Of a stretch of 64,000 nt of DNA, positions 43,535 to 54,749 are shown in pieces. Each line of letters starts with the position of its first letter. The stretch's first letter is position 1. The DNA comes from Earliella scabrosa (Eukaryota; Basidiomycota; Agaricomycetes; Polyporales; Polyporaceae): contig JABYQQ010000001.1 in assembly GCA_022605405.1 (NCBI GenBank), forward strand, positions 4,216,001-4,280,000. Reading direction: 5' to 3'. Both the position numbers and the translations under genes were made by a program. Under the pieces are notes generated by a model. The model did no database searches. It was given only the letters and a program-made list of their open reading frames with translations, and was not told where the DNA came from.

Positions 43535-43981
43535 TGGTGTGGAAGAAAGTTTGAGGGGTGTCCATTTCAACGCTTGAAGTGACCCGACCGTATCGATACC
43601 CATGTGTACGGGCTTGCTAATTGCTTGCGCATGCTTGAAGACGAACAGAAGTAGACTTGGTTGGAGACTGTGCAAAGGACTTGCAGTAGCGAGCGCGCGC
43701 TCTTCGGTGTTTGCCGCGGGGACTTCGCATCACGCGCCCTGGAACACGTCGCGACGCGTCTGCGGAGTTAGAATGCGGACTAAATGCGGACGACGCACCT
43801 TGACTGTGAACTACCACAGCACCGTGTCCCCGTCGACCCCAAATACCATCCGTCTACGCTGCTGCTGCATACTGCCTGCTCCCTTGCCCGAAGCTCTGCC
43901 TGCAACCCCTCCCACTCAATCATACCCGTCTCAAGCCGTGAATACGTCTGCAACAAGTCCGCCTCCTCGCAGTGTTAGCCG
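43535..43981. other. Intergenic, upstream of the second Argonaute
   Basis: Should hold the ACR3 3' end and Argonaute promoter. A TAG lies in frame directly before the Argonaute ATG, which supports that start unless an unseen upstream exon exists. Nothing else is supported. Confidence 0.5.
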
Positions 43982-46900
43982 ATGCCGTACACCATCGAAG
44001 TATACACAAACTCGTTTGAGGTCACGTCCCTGCCGGACAAGGTCTTCCACCAATACGATGGTCCGTCTCTCTCCTCGTCTTCCTCGGGTGCAACGTAATA
44101 ACGACGTCGGCTCGTAGTCTGTGAGTAATCGCGTGCGTCCCCGACCCTGTCACCTACCGCAGCACACCGTGTCTCTTGCAGCTATCACCCCTCTGGTTGT
44201 CCGGGACAAGGCTCCGCCCCTGTCGAAGCGCAGGAACCATGAGATCATAGACCGAATGCAACTGAACCATGCAGAGATATTCACCTCAAGGGCACATTAC
44301 GACGGTGCGAAGCTGTTGTACTCGCTTCGCGACGTCTCTGCATCGTTGGTGGTGTGTGCTTTCGTTAGCGTCCCATATACTATTCTCCTCTCAAACAATG
44401 CCTGCATCTACCTAGCTTGATGTCTGCATGGCGCGTAGGAGACCCGACCCGACCCATCGAGTGAGAGTGCAAAGAGTGGGCGTAATTGACCCCCAGTGCG
44501 TCCTTCCTGCGCACATGACATCATTTGCGGCTCGTCTAACTACTTACCGCTGTATAGACGGGTTCGTGAACTCATTACGCGGCCGCAAAATAACCACACC
44601 AGCTCGGGAGATCCTAGTGCGGCGCTCACCGCAGTCCAGCTGCTCATTCGCCAGACAGCAAACATGCGACACGGCTCACCTCCACACGCCCGCACGTTCC
44701 TCGTTGATTCGCGAAGATTCAGTAAGACGCTCAGGATGGGTCTCTCCATGTGGCCCTGCTACTTCCAGTAGGCCGTTAGGTAGCGCCAACACAGATACAG
44801 TATGCTTACACAGCACTCGCTATTGCAGGAGCGTGCGTCCAGCATTGAACCGCCTCCTAATTAACGTGGACCGTACGATGGCTTTAGTGCAAGTACCGCT
44901 CCACAGACTGAATGTGCATCCTTCGTTGACCAGGCGAGTAGATACACGAAGGGCAATCTCTTCGATACCATGATGATACACCTGGAACTACGCAACGCGA
45001 GCGACCTATATGACCTCAAGTCAGACCAGTACGCAAGACTACAGGTGTTCCTCAAGGGCGTGCTCGTCAAAGTTACTTGCGCTCCGAACGTCCGCGCGAA
45101 GCCGATATCGAGGCTCGTTCGTCAGGCAGGCCTGCAAGAATTCGATAAGGACGGCAGGCGCTGGACGGTTGCGGTAAGAGGGCCAGTCCTAAGCTGCGGA
45201 GTTCGTTGGTTTTAATCCACGATCAGGACCACTTCCAGTCGAAGTACAACGTCCGCGTGCGCTCCCCCAAAGCTGTGGGGGTTCGCCTCGGGCAGTCGGC
45301 CGTCGTACCAGCCGAGCTTTGCGAGATCGTGCCCGGACAGCCCTTTCGACGGAGGATCCCTCAACAGTTGCAGAGCGACTTCTTGAGATTTGCGACGCAG
45401 AAGCCAGAGCAGCGCCTGAGAGACATTCAGGACGCGGTTGCGGACGGGGTGAGCTTGCCGTCGACTCACCAGTGGCTTGCGGGCTGAACCCGGACGGTCG
45501 AAGATATTCGATTGGGCCAATTCGGACTATATGCAGGCGGCCGGGATGAAGGTCAATCCTAACATCCTGTCTATCACAGGCAAAGTCATGGACCAACCCG
45601 CGATCGCATTTGGTGACCATCGGGAAGTACGTGTCTGGGGCTTGAATAAATATACTTGAGCTGAAGTTACCAACGTCGGTCTTGCCAAGGTGCCGCATGA
45701 CCGCGGGGCGTGGAACATGAAGCACAAGAGGTTCTTCTCAGTGAAGGGTCCGCTCTTCGCATGGGCTGTTGTCAACTTCGACAATAGAGCCAGCGAGGAC
45801 AGTGCTCGTGATTTCATAAACAAGTTCATTGAGAACCTGAAAGCATTAGGTATGTGGTCATATCCGAGCCCAACCCATTTGGCTGACTCGCAGTGAAACT
45901 CCCGATCACCAGGCATGCGTAAGTGTCCTCCGAACGAACTAGCACGTCTCGCAATCAACTGGCTATGTTAGCGGTGCCTTGTCGGCCTCTCTACTACAAC
46001 GGCAACCCAGCCGACCCGCTGAAGGTACGTGCAGCGGAACTCATAGGACTCGAATGCTCACTCCAGTCTTGTAGACCCTGGAACAAGCGGGTGAAGCCGT
46101 GTTCAACGCGTTTCATCAGTCTCACGGTATCAAACGACCCCAGGTCCTCCTTGTCCTCCTGCCTTCAAACCACCCCGAGTGCAGGAGACAGGTCAAGCAC
46201 TGGGGGGACGTGACGCGGAAAGTGACCACGCAATGCCTTGTACGTACCGTCTCACGCTCGCACCTCCCGACGCATATGGCCCCATCTGACGTTCTCGCCA
46301 GCGCGGTGGGAAATGGAATGCCGACGTGGATGAAGGCAAGAAAGATCAATACCGCAACAACGTAGCACTGAAGTAGGTGTGATCCCTATTCTTTGCTTGT
46401 CGGGCTGTGTCCTGATATCCCTTCGTGTAGGATCAACGCTCGTCTGGGCGGAGTCAACTTCTTGCCGGTCAGCGCGGCGCCAGTGGGCGAGATCCTTGCG
46501 GAATCCATGGTCGTTGGTGAGCTCGAGGATGCTTGCGCGTGCACAATTGCCACGCATGTCTGATGTCTCGTCATGTCCAGGTCTCGATGTCAGCCACCCG
46601 GGGCCGGGGGTGCAGAGACCGTCCGTCGCGGCACTTGTGGCGTCCGTGGACTCGAACATAACGACGTTCACGTCGTTTTCGAAAGTCCAGCAGCCCCGGC
46701 TGGAGATCATAGACCAACTCGACAGCATGATGAAGGTGAGTGTGACCTTGCGATGCATGTGAGCTGTGATCCCCTTTTCTGACCATCTCGCCTGTGGTAC
46801 GGCAGAGTGCCTTTATAGACTACCTTGGGTACAGGAGAGAAACACTCGGGGACCAAAGCAACAGGCCTCCTAGATACATCCTGTGCTACCGAGACGGTGT

Positions 46901-47896
46901 GAGCGAAGGGGAGTTCGCACGCGTCTCGAAGGAGGAGATAGACAAGATCAAGAGTGAGTGTGCACCCTCCCCCTATTGAGGAGATACGATCGTAAAGTGT
47001 CAGCAGGCGCCATGGTCAGAATGGGCTGGACGAATCCAAGCACTCGGCCTCAGCTGCTGTTTATCGTCGTCGGGAAAAGGTCAGTCGGGGGTGACTTCGC
47101 CTATGTGCATCCGGTAGTCTCACAGTCGTGCTTTCGTCAGACATCACGTTCGCTTTTTCCCAAAACAGTATGTCTCAACCATCCAATCTACTGTCATGTT
47201 GTGCTGACACGGCTTCGCAGCCCACAGGATCGTGATCGCACTGGGAACTGTCCGGCAGGGTTCCTAGTTTCCGACCAGATTACGAACCCGCACTATGAAG
47301 AGTTCTACCTCCAGGCGCATCCGGGGCTGAAAGGAAGTGAGTGGATCGCCGTGACACTTCCATCCGGTGGATCAACGCTGCTAATGATTATACCCACAAA
47401 AACCAGCGAGCAGGCCGGGACACTACACCGTCCTCGCGAACGAGCCTCGGTTTCCAAGTGACTTGTAAGTTTCCCCTCTCGGCAAGACCGATGTCAAGTG
47501 CACATGTAACGGCCATCCCTCCTAGGCTCCACAAACTGTCGTACCACCTGTGTCACCTCTACGCGCCCGCAACACGTTCGGTCTCCATACCCACCCCTGT
47601 CTATTGTGAGTCCCACCCTTGGTCACGACGCATGCACTCTGGCACTCACGACGCACTCGCCATGCAGATGCGCATGTACGTACAAGCAACTGCCGATGTT
47701 GTACCATGCGAGGGCGGCTGACGATCGAGTGTTGACAGAAACTGGCCGGACGGCTCGACTTCCAGTGCAGGGACATCACTTCGCTGAGCGACGCAGCGTC
47801 CGTGTCGACCGGGGACGGTGGCGAGCCGTTCGATCTGGCGCAGTGGACGAGTGCTTTCAAGGATTCGGGATTGAACAAGACTTTGGGCTTCACGTG
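43982..47896 (+). CDS. AGO: Argonaute protein, DEDH catalytic tetrad
   Basis: Paralogue of the minus-strand Argonaute at 4732-8518. Exons: MPYTIEVYTNSFEVTSLPDK; RRNHEIIDRMQLNHAEIF, then HYDGAKLLYSLRDV; DVCMARRRPDPTHRVRV; a long exon with LLIRQTANMRHG; SVRPALNRLLINVDRTMALV; PAZ with SKYNVRVRSPKAVGVRLG and VVPAELCEIVPGQPFRRRI; linker AAGMKVNPNILSITGKVM; MID with VLLVLLPSNHPECRRQVKHW; PIWI. Catalytic residues: D in GLDVSHPGPGV, E in QQPRLEIIDQL, D in CYRDGVSEGEF, H in a micro-exon ending PVYYAH, which joins KLAGRLDFQC. The gene ends LNKTLGFT with TGA at 47896. The two genes share exon order and many splice sites, so they are ancient duplicates rather than a fresh copy. Slicer activity is expected; target classes are unknown. 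Confidence 0.92.
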
Positions 47897-48117
47897 ATTC
47901 GTCGGTATATGTATTTCTATCTTTATGACAAGCATGCTCGTAGCGACCATACACGGAGAGGGAACCAGAACGAGCACATAGCGAAGCCCGGGCGGGTGCT
48001 GGGTCGCATCTGCTGGAAGTTCTCCGACGCGACATGATCAAACAATCACATCGCATTGCGGGTCGGATCCGCTGGGCACAGCAAGTTTGGGGTGGTACGT
48101 GCTTAGTATTGAGAGCA

Positions 48118-48859
48118 TCATGTGTCAGTCGGCGCAAACGCGCACAGCACAAGGCCCGCGAGCACTCGCAGCAAGCATTGGATCTTGTTGGCGTATGTGA
48201 CGTCCTTGACTGCATGATGGTGGGCTCTCCTGGCCTTCACTGAAGGTACTGTCAGCGAGGAGTATTGCGGCAAGTGCATCGAGGAAGAACGTACATCGAT
48301 TGGGAAGCTCCTTGACCCCTTTCCTTTTGTCCGCCTCCAACATCTGACCCCGCAGCCTCTTCTCCTGCCACTCCATGTCCCGTATCCTCACCTCCGACAG
48401 AGCCAGCGCCTCATCCAGGATTACCATGATCTCGTGCTCGTATGATAGGACCCGCACCCGCCGCGCTCGTTTGGTGGGTTTGGCTGCACTTGCGTTCTTC
48501 GCCGCCGACGCTCCATACTGGCACGGCGAGCTGTGGATCGCCTCCTTCCACATGCCACCGATCGTCTGGGCCTTGACAAGGCGCCGGAGCTGGTCTGTCG
48601 ACACCTTCCCTCCTCTGAACATCAGATACAGCTTGACGACCATCACTCTCCCTTGCCAGGGAACGAAAGCTTGGTGGCACGGACAACCAAAAAGGAGCGC
48701 AACTTCAAATCTATCCTTCGGGTTCTTCTTCAAGCGACGCCAGATGGCAACGACGTCCCAGCTCGAGACAGGAGAACCGAGCTGGATGGAGGTGTGAATG
48801 GAATGGTCAATCCTGGTGATTGTGCCGATGTGAGCAGACGGCGAGTCGGTGGTGGTCAT
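48118..48859 (-). CDS. Unrecognised protein with charged C-terminal half
   Basis: Two exons: 48859-48295, then a GTACGT..CTTCAG intron, then 48239-48118. The joined frame continues KELPNR into LKARRAHHHAVKDVTYANK, giving about 228 residues. The N-terminal half (TITRIDHSIHTSIQLGSPVS, then WDVVAIWRRLKKNPKDRFEV and FVPWQGRVMVVKLYLMFRGG) looks folded. The middle is basic and Ala/Lys-rich (NASAAKPTKRARR). A likely coiled coil follows (EALALSEVRIRDMEWQEKRL). The tail is a short hydrophobic segment (CLLRVLAGLVLCAFAP), perhaps a membrane anchor. I recognise no family. It is tail-to-tail with the plus-strand Argonaute with ~220 bp between the stops. Confidence 0.55.
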
Positions 48860-49468
48860 CGTGAAGCGGGCGATGATGGGATGTGGTGAGAGTTAATCGG
48901 TCGAACATCCATATATGCTGAGCAGGACCCCTGTCCGAGTACATTGCGTCATGACCCGACGGTTGTCCCAGAATGAACGCATTCGAGTACTAACCTTACA
49001 CTTGAGAGATTTCGTCAGCAGGGATGTCAGGCTCAGGCTGGTACTATACTTACCTGAAGTACAAGCCAGGGATGGCAAGTCGACTGGTCGGCGTAGCCTA
49101 CCGGGTGTGTCGAGACTCGTACTATGGTTAGCGTGCGTAGTGAGTTCAATAAGATAGACGCTCAATAACATTACTCACCGTCGTCTTGCCGCCACATTGT
49201 GAATTCACGGAGTGCGGATGCACCCTGCTCAGCATCCAAGTGGAAACGAAGGAGGGCTTCTGGCCATATTTGAGACACCGTGCCCGTATGTACAAATGTA
49301 GTCAAGACCTGCCGGCCCGGGGACGCAGACCATATCATGTACGGCGATCGATACATGCCTATTTCAGGTCCTGTGCGCGACATCCATGTGTGGATCCAGG
49401 ACATCATGCTCCGGGTTGCGCCATATGAAGACACCCGTCATAAAGATCGACTAGAGGTTCGAGAATCC
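48860..49468. other. Mostly non-coding; one possible minus-strand exon at 49177-49437
   Basis: On the minus strand a frame of about 87 codons contains MYRSPYMIWSASPGRQVLTT and LRFHLDAEQGASALREFTMW. It ends at a good splice donor (GACGACG|GTGAGTAATG). No downstream exon or family could be assigned. It may be a fragment of an unrecognised gene or an unusual 3' part of the next gene. Confidence 0.3.
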
Positions 49469-51049
49469 CTATGAGCCTCTGCATGCGTGGAGGGAGCTCT
49501 TTCTACGTACGCAGAACGTCAATAGCGCGAGACATGGCAGGATTCCAACAAAATCTACGGAATCGAGTCCAAGCACTTGTGGATCAGCCGGGTACGACTC
49601 CATGCACAACATGAACCACGCACCGATGGCCGCGCCTTTGAGAAAGGGTCATATAGTGATATCGACGGATGAAAGAGTCAGGACTGGTCGGACGAGGAGG
49701 AGACTTCCCGGACTCGGGACGTACCGAAGCCTGACGGCGCGCCCGGGAGAGTACTCCGTAGCTGGGTGAACGCGAAGAGGGTCCCCATGGGCAGAACGAG
49801 CACTCCGTTGTTGATGCCCTTTCCGAAGAACACGTTCAGGACGCAGATCGCCATGAACGTGAGGGTTACGAGCCCTGTGACGGAACGAATGAGACATCTG
49901 CTGGGATCCATAGCAGTCACTTTGCAAGCTCACTCACAGACGACAATCACGATAAAGATCGCATATAGCCGGACCACGGGACCCCGAGTAATCTCGATGC
50001 TCTTGACGACGGTGCCGAAATTGTCGACGACGTCGGGGCCCGTGTCCTTGACTCGTACATTGAATCCGCTGGAGCACGTACGGTGAGCTGCCTGGCACAG
50101 AGGAGGAAAGGCGGGTAGTATTACTGACACAGCGATCCCTGTCGTTTTCACGATCGCGATGCTCATAGAGGCATTGTTTGACGCTTGCTCGGCAAAGAAC
50201 ACGAGCTCAGCTCTATACCTGGCACCCGCTGTCAGCTTGCGCAAGCAGACAATCTACGGTCTGACCCACTGACTTGTCATATGGGTACGATTGGAGCGTG
50301 CGATGGGTCCCGGCGTTTGTCATGGCGAGGACGGTTCGGAAGGAGAGCGCGCTGGGCCTGCGATCCGAATGGTTCTTCATGGTGAGCACGTTCGCGCCAA
50401 CGACCGAGAATATCGGATCGGGTTTGACGTTGGTCCGCGTCGTGTACGAGTCTGAGTCGGAGCGCAAGGTGTTTCTGACGAGGATGGAGTGAGTGACAAT
50501 CATCGCGCAGCGGCCAAGGATGGCGAGAGATGTGTGTAAGTACTCACGGGTCGAAATAGACGTTGACGTCGGGGCATCCGATTGGCACACAGTCGTAGTC
50601 GATGTTCCACTCTAGCGTGATTTGCTGTTTCCAGTGGTCGATGTCCACGAGATTGGCTGTGAGCTGAACCTGCCATCCCACCAACGCCCATGTTAGTAGG
50701 GTCCACGCACGACCTATGATGAACGGGAAACGCGTACGATAGCGCTCTCGATCACATCCCCATCGGAGATATCAAAGGTCGTGAGGCGGAACGACCACCC
50801 TACAGCGATATTGCAGGCCACGATGCCTGCGAAGAGGATGCCGAGGAACAGTGCTGCATGGGACCTCAGCTTGCGGCGCGCGACGCGGTACCATCTCATG
50901 AAGAGGTTCTTGCCGCCGGCATGAGAGTCACCCCTCCCTGATTTCTCCTCCTCCTCCTCCTTGTCAGCGAGAGTCATAGTGCTCGCACTAGAAGGGTCGT
51001 ATGGGAGGGATGATGTCGAGGCGTTGGGCAATGATCCATTAGGATCCAT
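49469..51049 (-). CDS. DUF4436-like multi-pass membrane protein
   Basis: The start at 51049 gives a Ser-rich, acidic cytosolic N-terminus (MDPNGSLPNASTSSLPYD, then DKEEEEEKSGRGDSHAG). The first membrane helix follows (LFLGILFAGIVACNIAVGW). A non-membrane domain has VQLTANLVDIDHWKQQITLE, PDVNVYFDP, VLTMKNHSDRRPSALSF and the hallmark TLQSYPYDKY. Then NNASMSIAIVKTTGIAV, three to four helices (VVRLYAIFIVIVVC; LTFMAICVLNVFF; VLPMGTLFAFTQLRSTLPGAP), and a final exon (AAIGAWFMLCMESYPAD, then DFVGILPCLALLTFCVRRKS) with stop at 49469. The YPxD element, the LRSxxPGAP turn and the closing D-x-x-x-F-x-P-x-L helix are what I recall of DUF4436. Function is unknown in fungi. Confidence 0.7.
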
Positions 51050-51992
51050 CCTGTCGTAAGTCGCGAGAAGCATACGACCAGAGCTTTCGTTAAAATACTA
51101 GGGTGCGAAGGAAGTGAGCGTTCGCGATAGAGGGCAGCATCACAGCACGCCTACCTGCGACTCGCAGTGCTATAGGTAAAGATTGGTGAATGGACCTCCA
51201 GGCGCCAGACGAGCAAAGGACAAAGGTAAAGACTGTGAGGGGATTGTCTGGAAATGTGCCCCGACCGCGCTGCCTTCCTCCTGGCTTTCTACGCTCGCAT
51301 GGCGCCAGACATCGACAACTTTGCGTGGACCTTCAACCAGCGTCACAGTCCGAGGACAACGGCTGATTCATCTCACCACAATTGACAGGATGTCATGGCT
51401 CGGAGATGTCGGTAACGTGTATATGGATGTCGGTTCTCCGAGTCGATACGTATGCGATCCACCTTCTGACCGATGTCCAGATACGTGTACGCGAAACCCA
51501 CGCGCACGCCCCCGCCTTCTGGCAGACAGCTTCCAAAAGACGGCTGTCTAACCACAAAGAGCCTTCAGTGCCCCGTAACGAACGTAACTCTGTCTTTCTC
51601 CCACCGGATCGCAAGAGCCTGCGAGTCATGCTGTGAAGTGAGCTGTGATTTGTTCTTCGTCAGTCGGTTGAATAGTCTGTGGCTAGTGCTAGAAGTCCTA
51701 CCCGCCGCTGGGTACGTACCGGATACAGAGACAAGGCAACGGTGCCTAAGTTCATCGCCTCCCGAAGTACGTCCCGAGCGTGGCGTACCTGTCGATCTGC
51801 ACAGTAGTGTAACCGCACAGCAACACTCGAACGAATAGCACCAGAACCGCGCGGTGCAGTCCCATGCCTACATTATCCACTGCAATGGCAGAGTGAGCTA
51901 GAAAATAACACAACATAACTGCGAGTACAATATGCGAGAGGGAGTCCATGACCTCTATAACATGCGCCACACAGGCGACTCGTCCTCATCGA
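51050..51992. other. Intergenic, no supported gene
   Basis: Promoter side of the DUF4436-like gene and 3' side of TFB1. Plus-strand frames of up to ~120 codons (51183-51551, 51473-51838) overlap minus-strand ones and have no features. Confidence 0.5.
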
Positions 51993-54515
51993 TCATCGCG
52001 CACCAGGAGCCTTCGCGTTCTTCGTGCGCCAGAACGCCAGAGCCTTGTCGACCGCATCAAGTATCGGCTTCATCGCCTAGATAAAAACGGGGGTGAGCTT
52101 CCATCTGCCAACGCCATGCAACCCTTGATCGGACACCAATAGACTCACGACCTGAACGCGCGCAGGGTCAACGCCCTCCTGGTGCGCCACCCCAACCAAC
52201 GCCTCGACCTTCTCCTGCGTCTTGCCGAGGTACGCGATCATCTTGGCGGCCTTCGCTGCCTTTTGGGCCGGCGTCGCGACCGACAACGCCTGCGACTCGT
52301 TCGCTGGCGGGTATATCGCCAGCCAGAACTGCCGCAGGAACTCGTTCGCGGCTGTCTGACATGTTGTCATCTGCCGGAAGAGCGTCTCCGGAATGTCGGC
52401 TGCAATTTCCACATCAACATCCGAGCCACACTAAGCGCCAGCCCATCTAGTGGCAACGCACCTTTTCGCATTCTGACGTCAAGGCGACTTGAGACGTTCT
52501 GCGTCATGCTGACCAGGGCCGCATCTCCGGCCTTCTTCTCGATTCGGAGCTGCGGGAAGGAACAGACTTAGCGACTTTGAATTGATTCAAGGTGCATAAG
52601 AACGCACCTGTGCGAGATTGGCGGCCCACCCTTGCGTACTTGCTTTCACCTGCTGCAAGGCTTCTCGGAAGTCGACACGCTGGACAAAGAAGTCAGATAG
52701 GTGGTCTCGCGAGACCTACTGCAGGGACCTACAACGCCTGCAGCGTCGTCTTGACCAGACCCATTGGCCCTCCCGTCGAAATACCGCTGCCTATCTTGCA
52801 TCTCTAGTAAGATGCCAGAGGACGACTGGTTATCGTGCAAGTCTTCTAGATCTATTTGCGAGTATCGCTAATAGTGGGCCCAGTGAGTGAGAGAATGCAA
52901 TATGTCGGGTAACACCTACCTCTGTGTCACCGTTGTCGATTCGTCGCCGTTTGACAGAAGGACCACCCCTGAGGCCACGTTCAGCCAACGTGTCGTCATC
53001 ATTTTTGCATACAGAACTCACAGTGCGGTGTCTAGCAACCGAGTCGAGTGCTCGTTGAACTTCCTGATTAGAGGAAGTACAGCTTTCTGCTTTCCCGCCT
53101 GCATCGTGACGTCCTTCTCGTTACCAGTCTATTGCCAGCGGACGTTAGCTTATCTCAACACAGACGAGCAGCACTGACTCTTTATCACCTCTTCATGATC
53201 CACGAAGGTCGCACCCAGATCGATGAACGTATCCACTCGCTCTTCCCGGAGCCGCCGAGGCTCCAATTCTGCGAGTCTTCGTGTAGCGTGGGCGCTGTGG
53301 CGTCACACTCTCAAGACTCACCATCATCATCCTTCTCCAGGTACTTGTCGAAGATAGGATCGTCCTTCACCACGTGTTGCGCCGCCGACGAACGGATGGA
53401 GGCGCGATGGGCGTTGAACAGCTTGGACTGGAAGTACCGGCTCCAGAACTCGGCTTCCGACAGCTTCACACACGCAGGTCAACTTCGATTTGGCCCGCAG
53501 ACACGGCTATATGCGTTACCTTGCTCGGGACGTTGTCATTGTACGCCCTCGCGACGATCGGGAACTCCTCAAAAATGTCGTGCACGAGCTGCGGGGTGAT
53601 GATGATCTTGACCTCCCCGTCCACAGACTGTGGCCTCGGGTCCACGAGCTGGCCCGGCTTGCCGCGCTTCTGGCTTTCGGCCGCGGCTTGCGCCAACAGC
53701 AGGTGCTTGTGGCGAAAAGACACAACGTCAGACAGAGCGAAGACACACCGGAAAACGCGTTCTAAATATTCACTTCTCGCCCCTCCCAGAACTCGTTCTC
53801 CGAGATATGGCCGCCCACGACGAGCTCCCGGTGGAGCTGCGCCAGCTCCGGCGAGCTCAGGAGCACCTTCTTCCGCAGCCGGAAGTCGCTCGTCGCGTCG
53901 TTCCCAAAAGGCGTCACCGACCCCCCGCGCTCGCTCACGACAGAGGCCGCACGCGAGGTCGAGGGGCGAGATATCGGCGGCAGCGGCCGGATAGGTGTCC
54001 CGGCTCCACGCGGTAGGCCGGGCGTGCCAGGCGCAGACCCAGCGAGAGTGGGCGGGACGGGTTTCGTCGGGGGAGGGACCGCAGCGGGGGCTCCTGCGCG
54101 GTTGCGGGCGATGATGTTCGTGAGCTCGGCCTCAAACTTGTCGCGCTCAGCGAGCGCGACGGCTTGTGGCGAGGTGTAGGTGAAGTTGTGACCCGCCTCA
54201 TCGCTGAAGAGGCCGACCTTCAGTCGGACCTGCGCTGCGCCTGCCTTGCTGCGCGAGAGGGCTGCACGAGGGACATCGACACGGAAAATAGCCAGATTGT
54301 GTAGATTGGAGATGAGATGAGATGTGGGTGGCGGCGGTGGTCAGCGTCGCGTGGAGGGACGTGTGCGACGACTCACAAGCAAACTCTGCATGGGGCACCT
54401 TGACGAGGGGTGCCTTGTCTCCGGCCTTAGTCCATTGGAGGTGTGAATCGGTGAGCTCGAGGAGGCCAGCGAGCTTTTTGTACGACGCCTGAGCGGAGCA
54501 GACGATGGAAGGCAT
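51993..54515 (-). CDS. TFB1: TFIIH core subunit 1 (p62/Tfb1)
   Basis: Subunit of the TFIIH core, needed for RNA polymerase II initiation and nucleotide-excision repair in the nucleus. Order: N-terminal PH-like domain (MPSIVCSAQASYKKLAGLLE, then LTDSHLQWTKAGDKAPLVKV and FSDEAGHNFTYTSP), a Pro/Thr-rich linker, then two BSD domains. The first has GHISENEFWEGREHLLLAQA; the second has QLVHDIFEEFPIVARAYNDN, then LSEAEFWSRYFQSKLFNAHR. Next is FDKYLEKDD. The C-terminal helical region has LFRQMTTCQTAANEFLRQFW and TPAQKAAKAAKMIAYLGKTQ. The last exon reads KPILDAVDKALAFWRTKNAK and stops at 51993. Several short introns lie between 52400 and 53500. Length and order match the family. Confidence 0.92.
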
Positions 54516-54749
54516 GCCGGCGTCACTCGACGTCCTCCGCTAATACGTTAGGTAAGCTGCCCGGCGTCTACCTTCCCAATACAAGATCGGTCTCAGTCTC
54601 AACTCTTCGTCGGACGTACGTACAAAAGCACGATAAAGAGCGAGTTCATTACACAAAATTACTGTTACATTGAGTAAGACAGATCGTTCAAACCTCAGAC
54701 TGGCGCCCCACACCCAAGTGCAGTATGCACTAACCCACAACCGCAGGTT

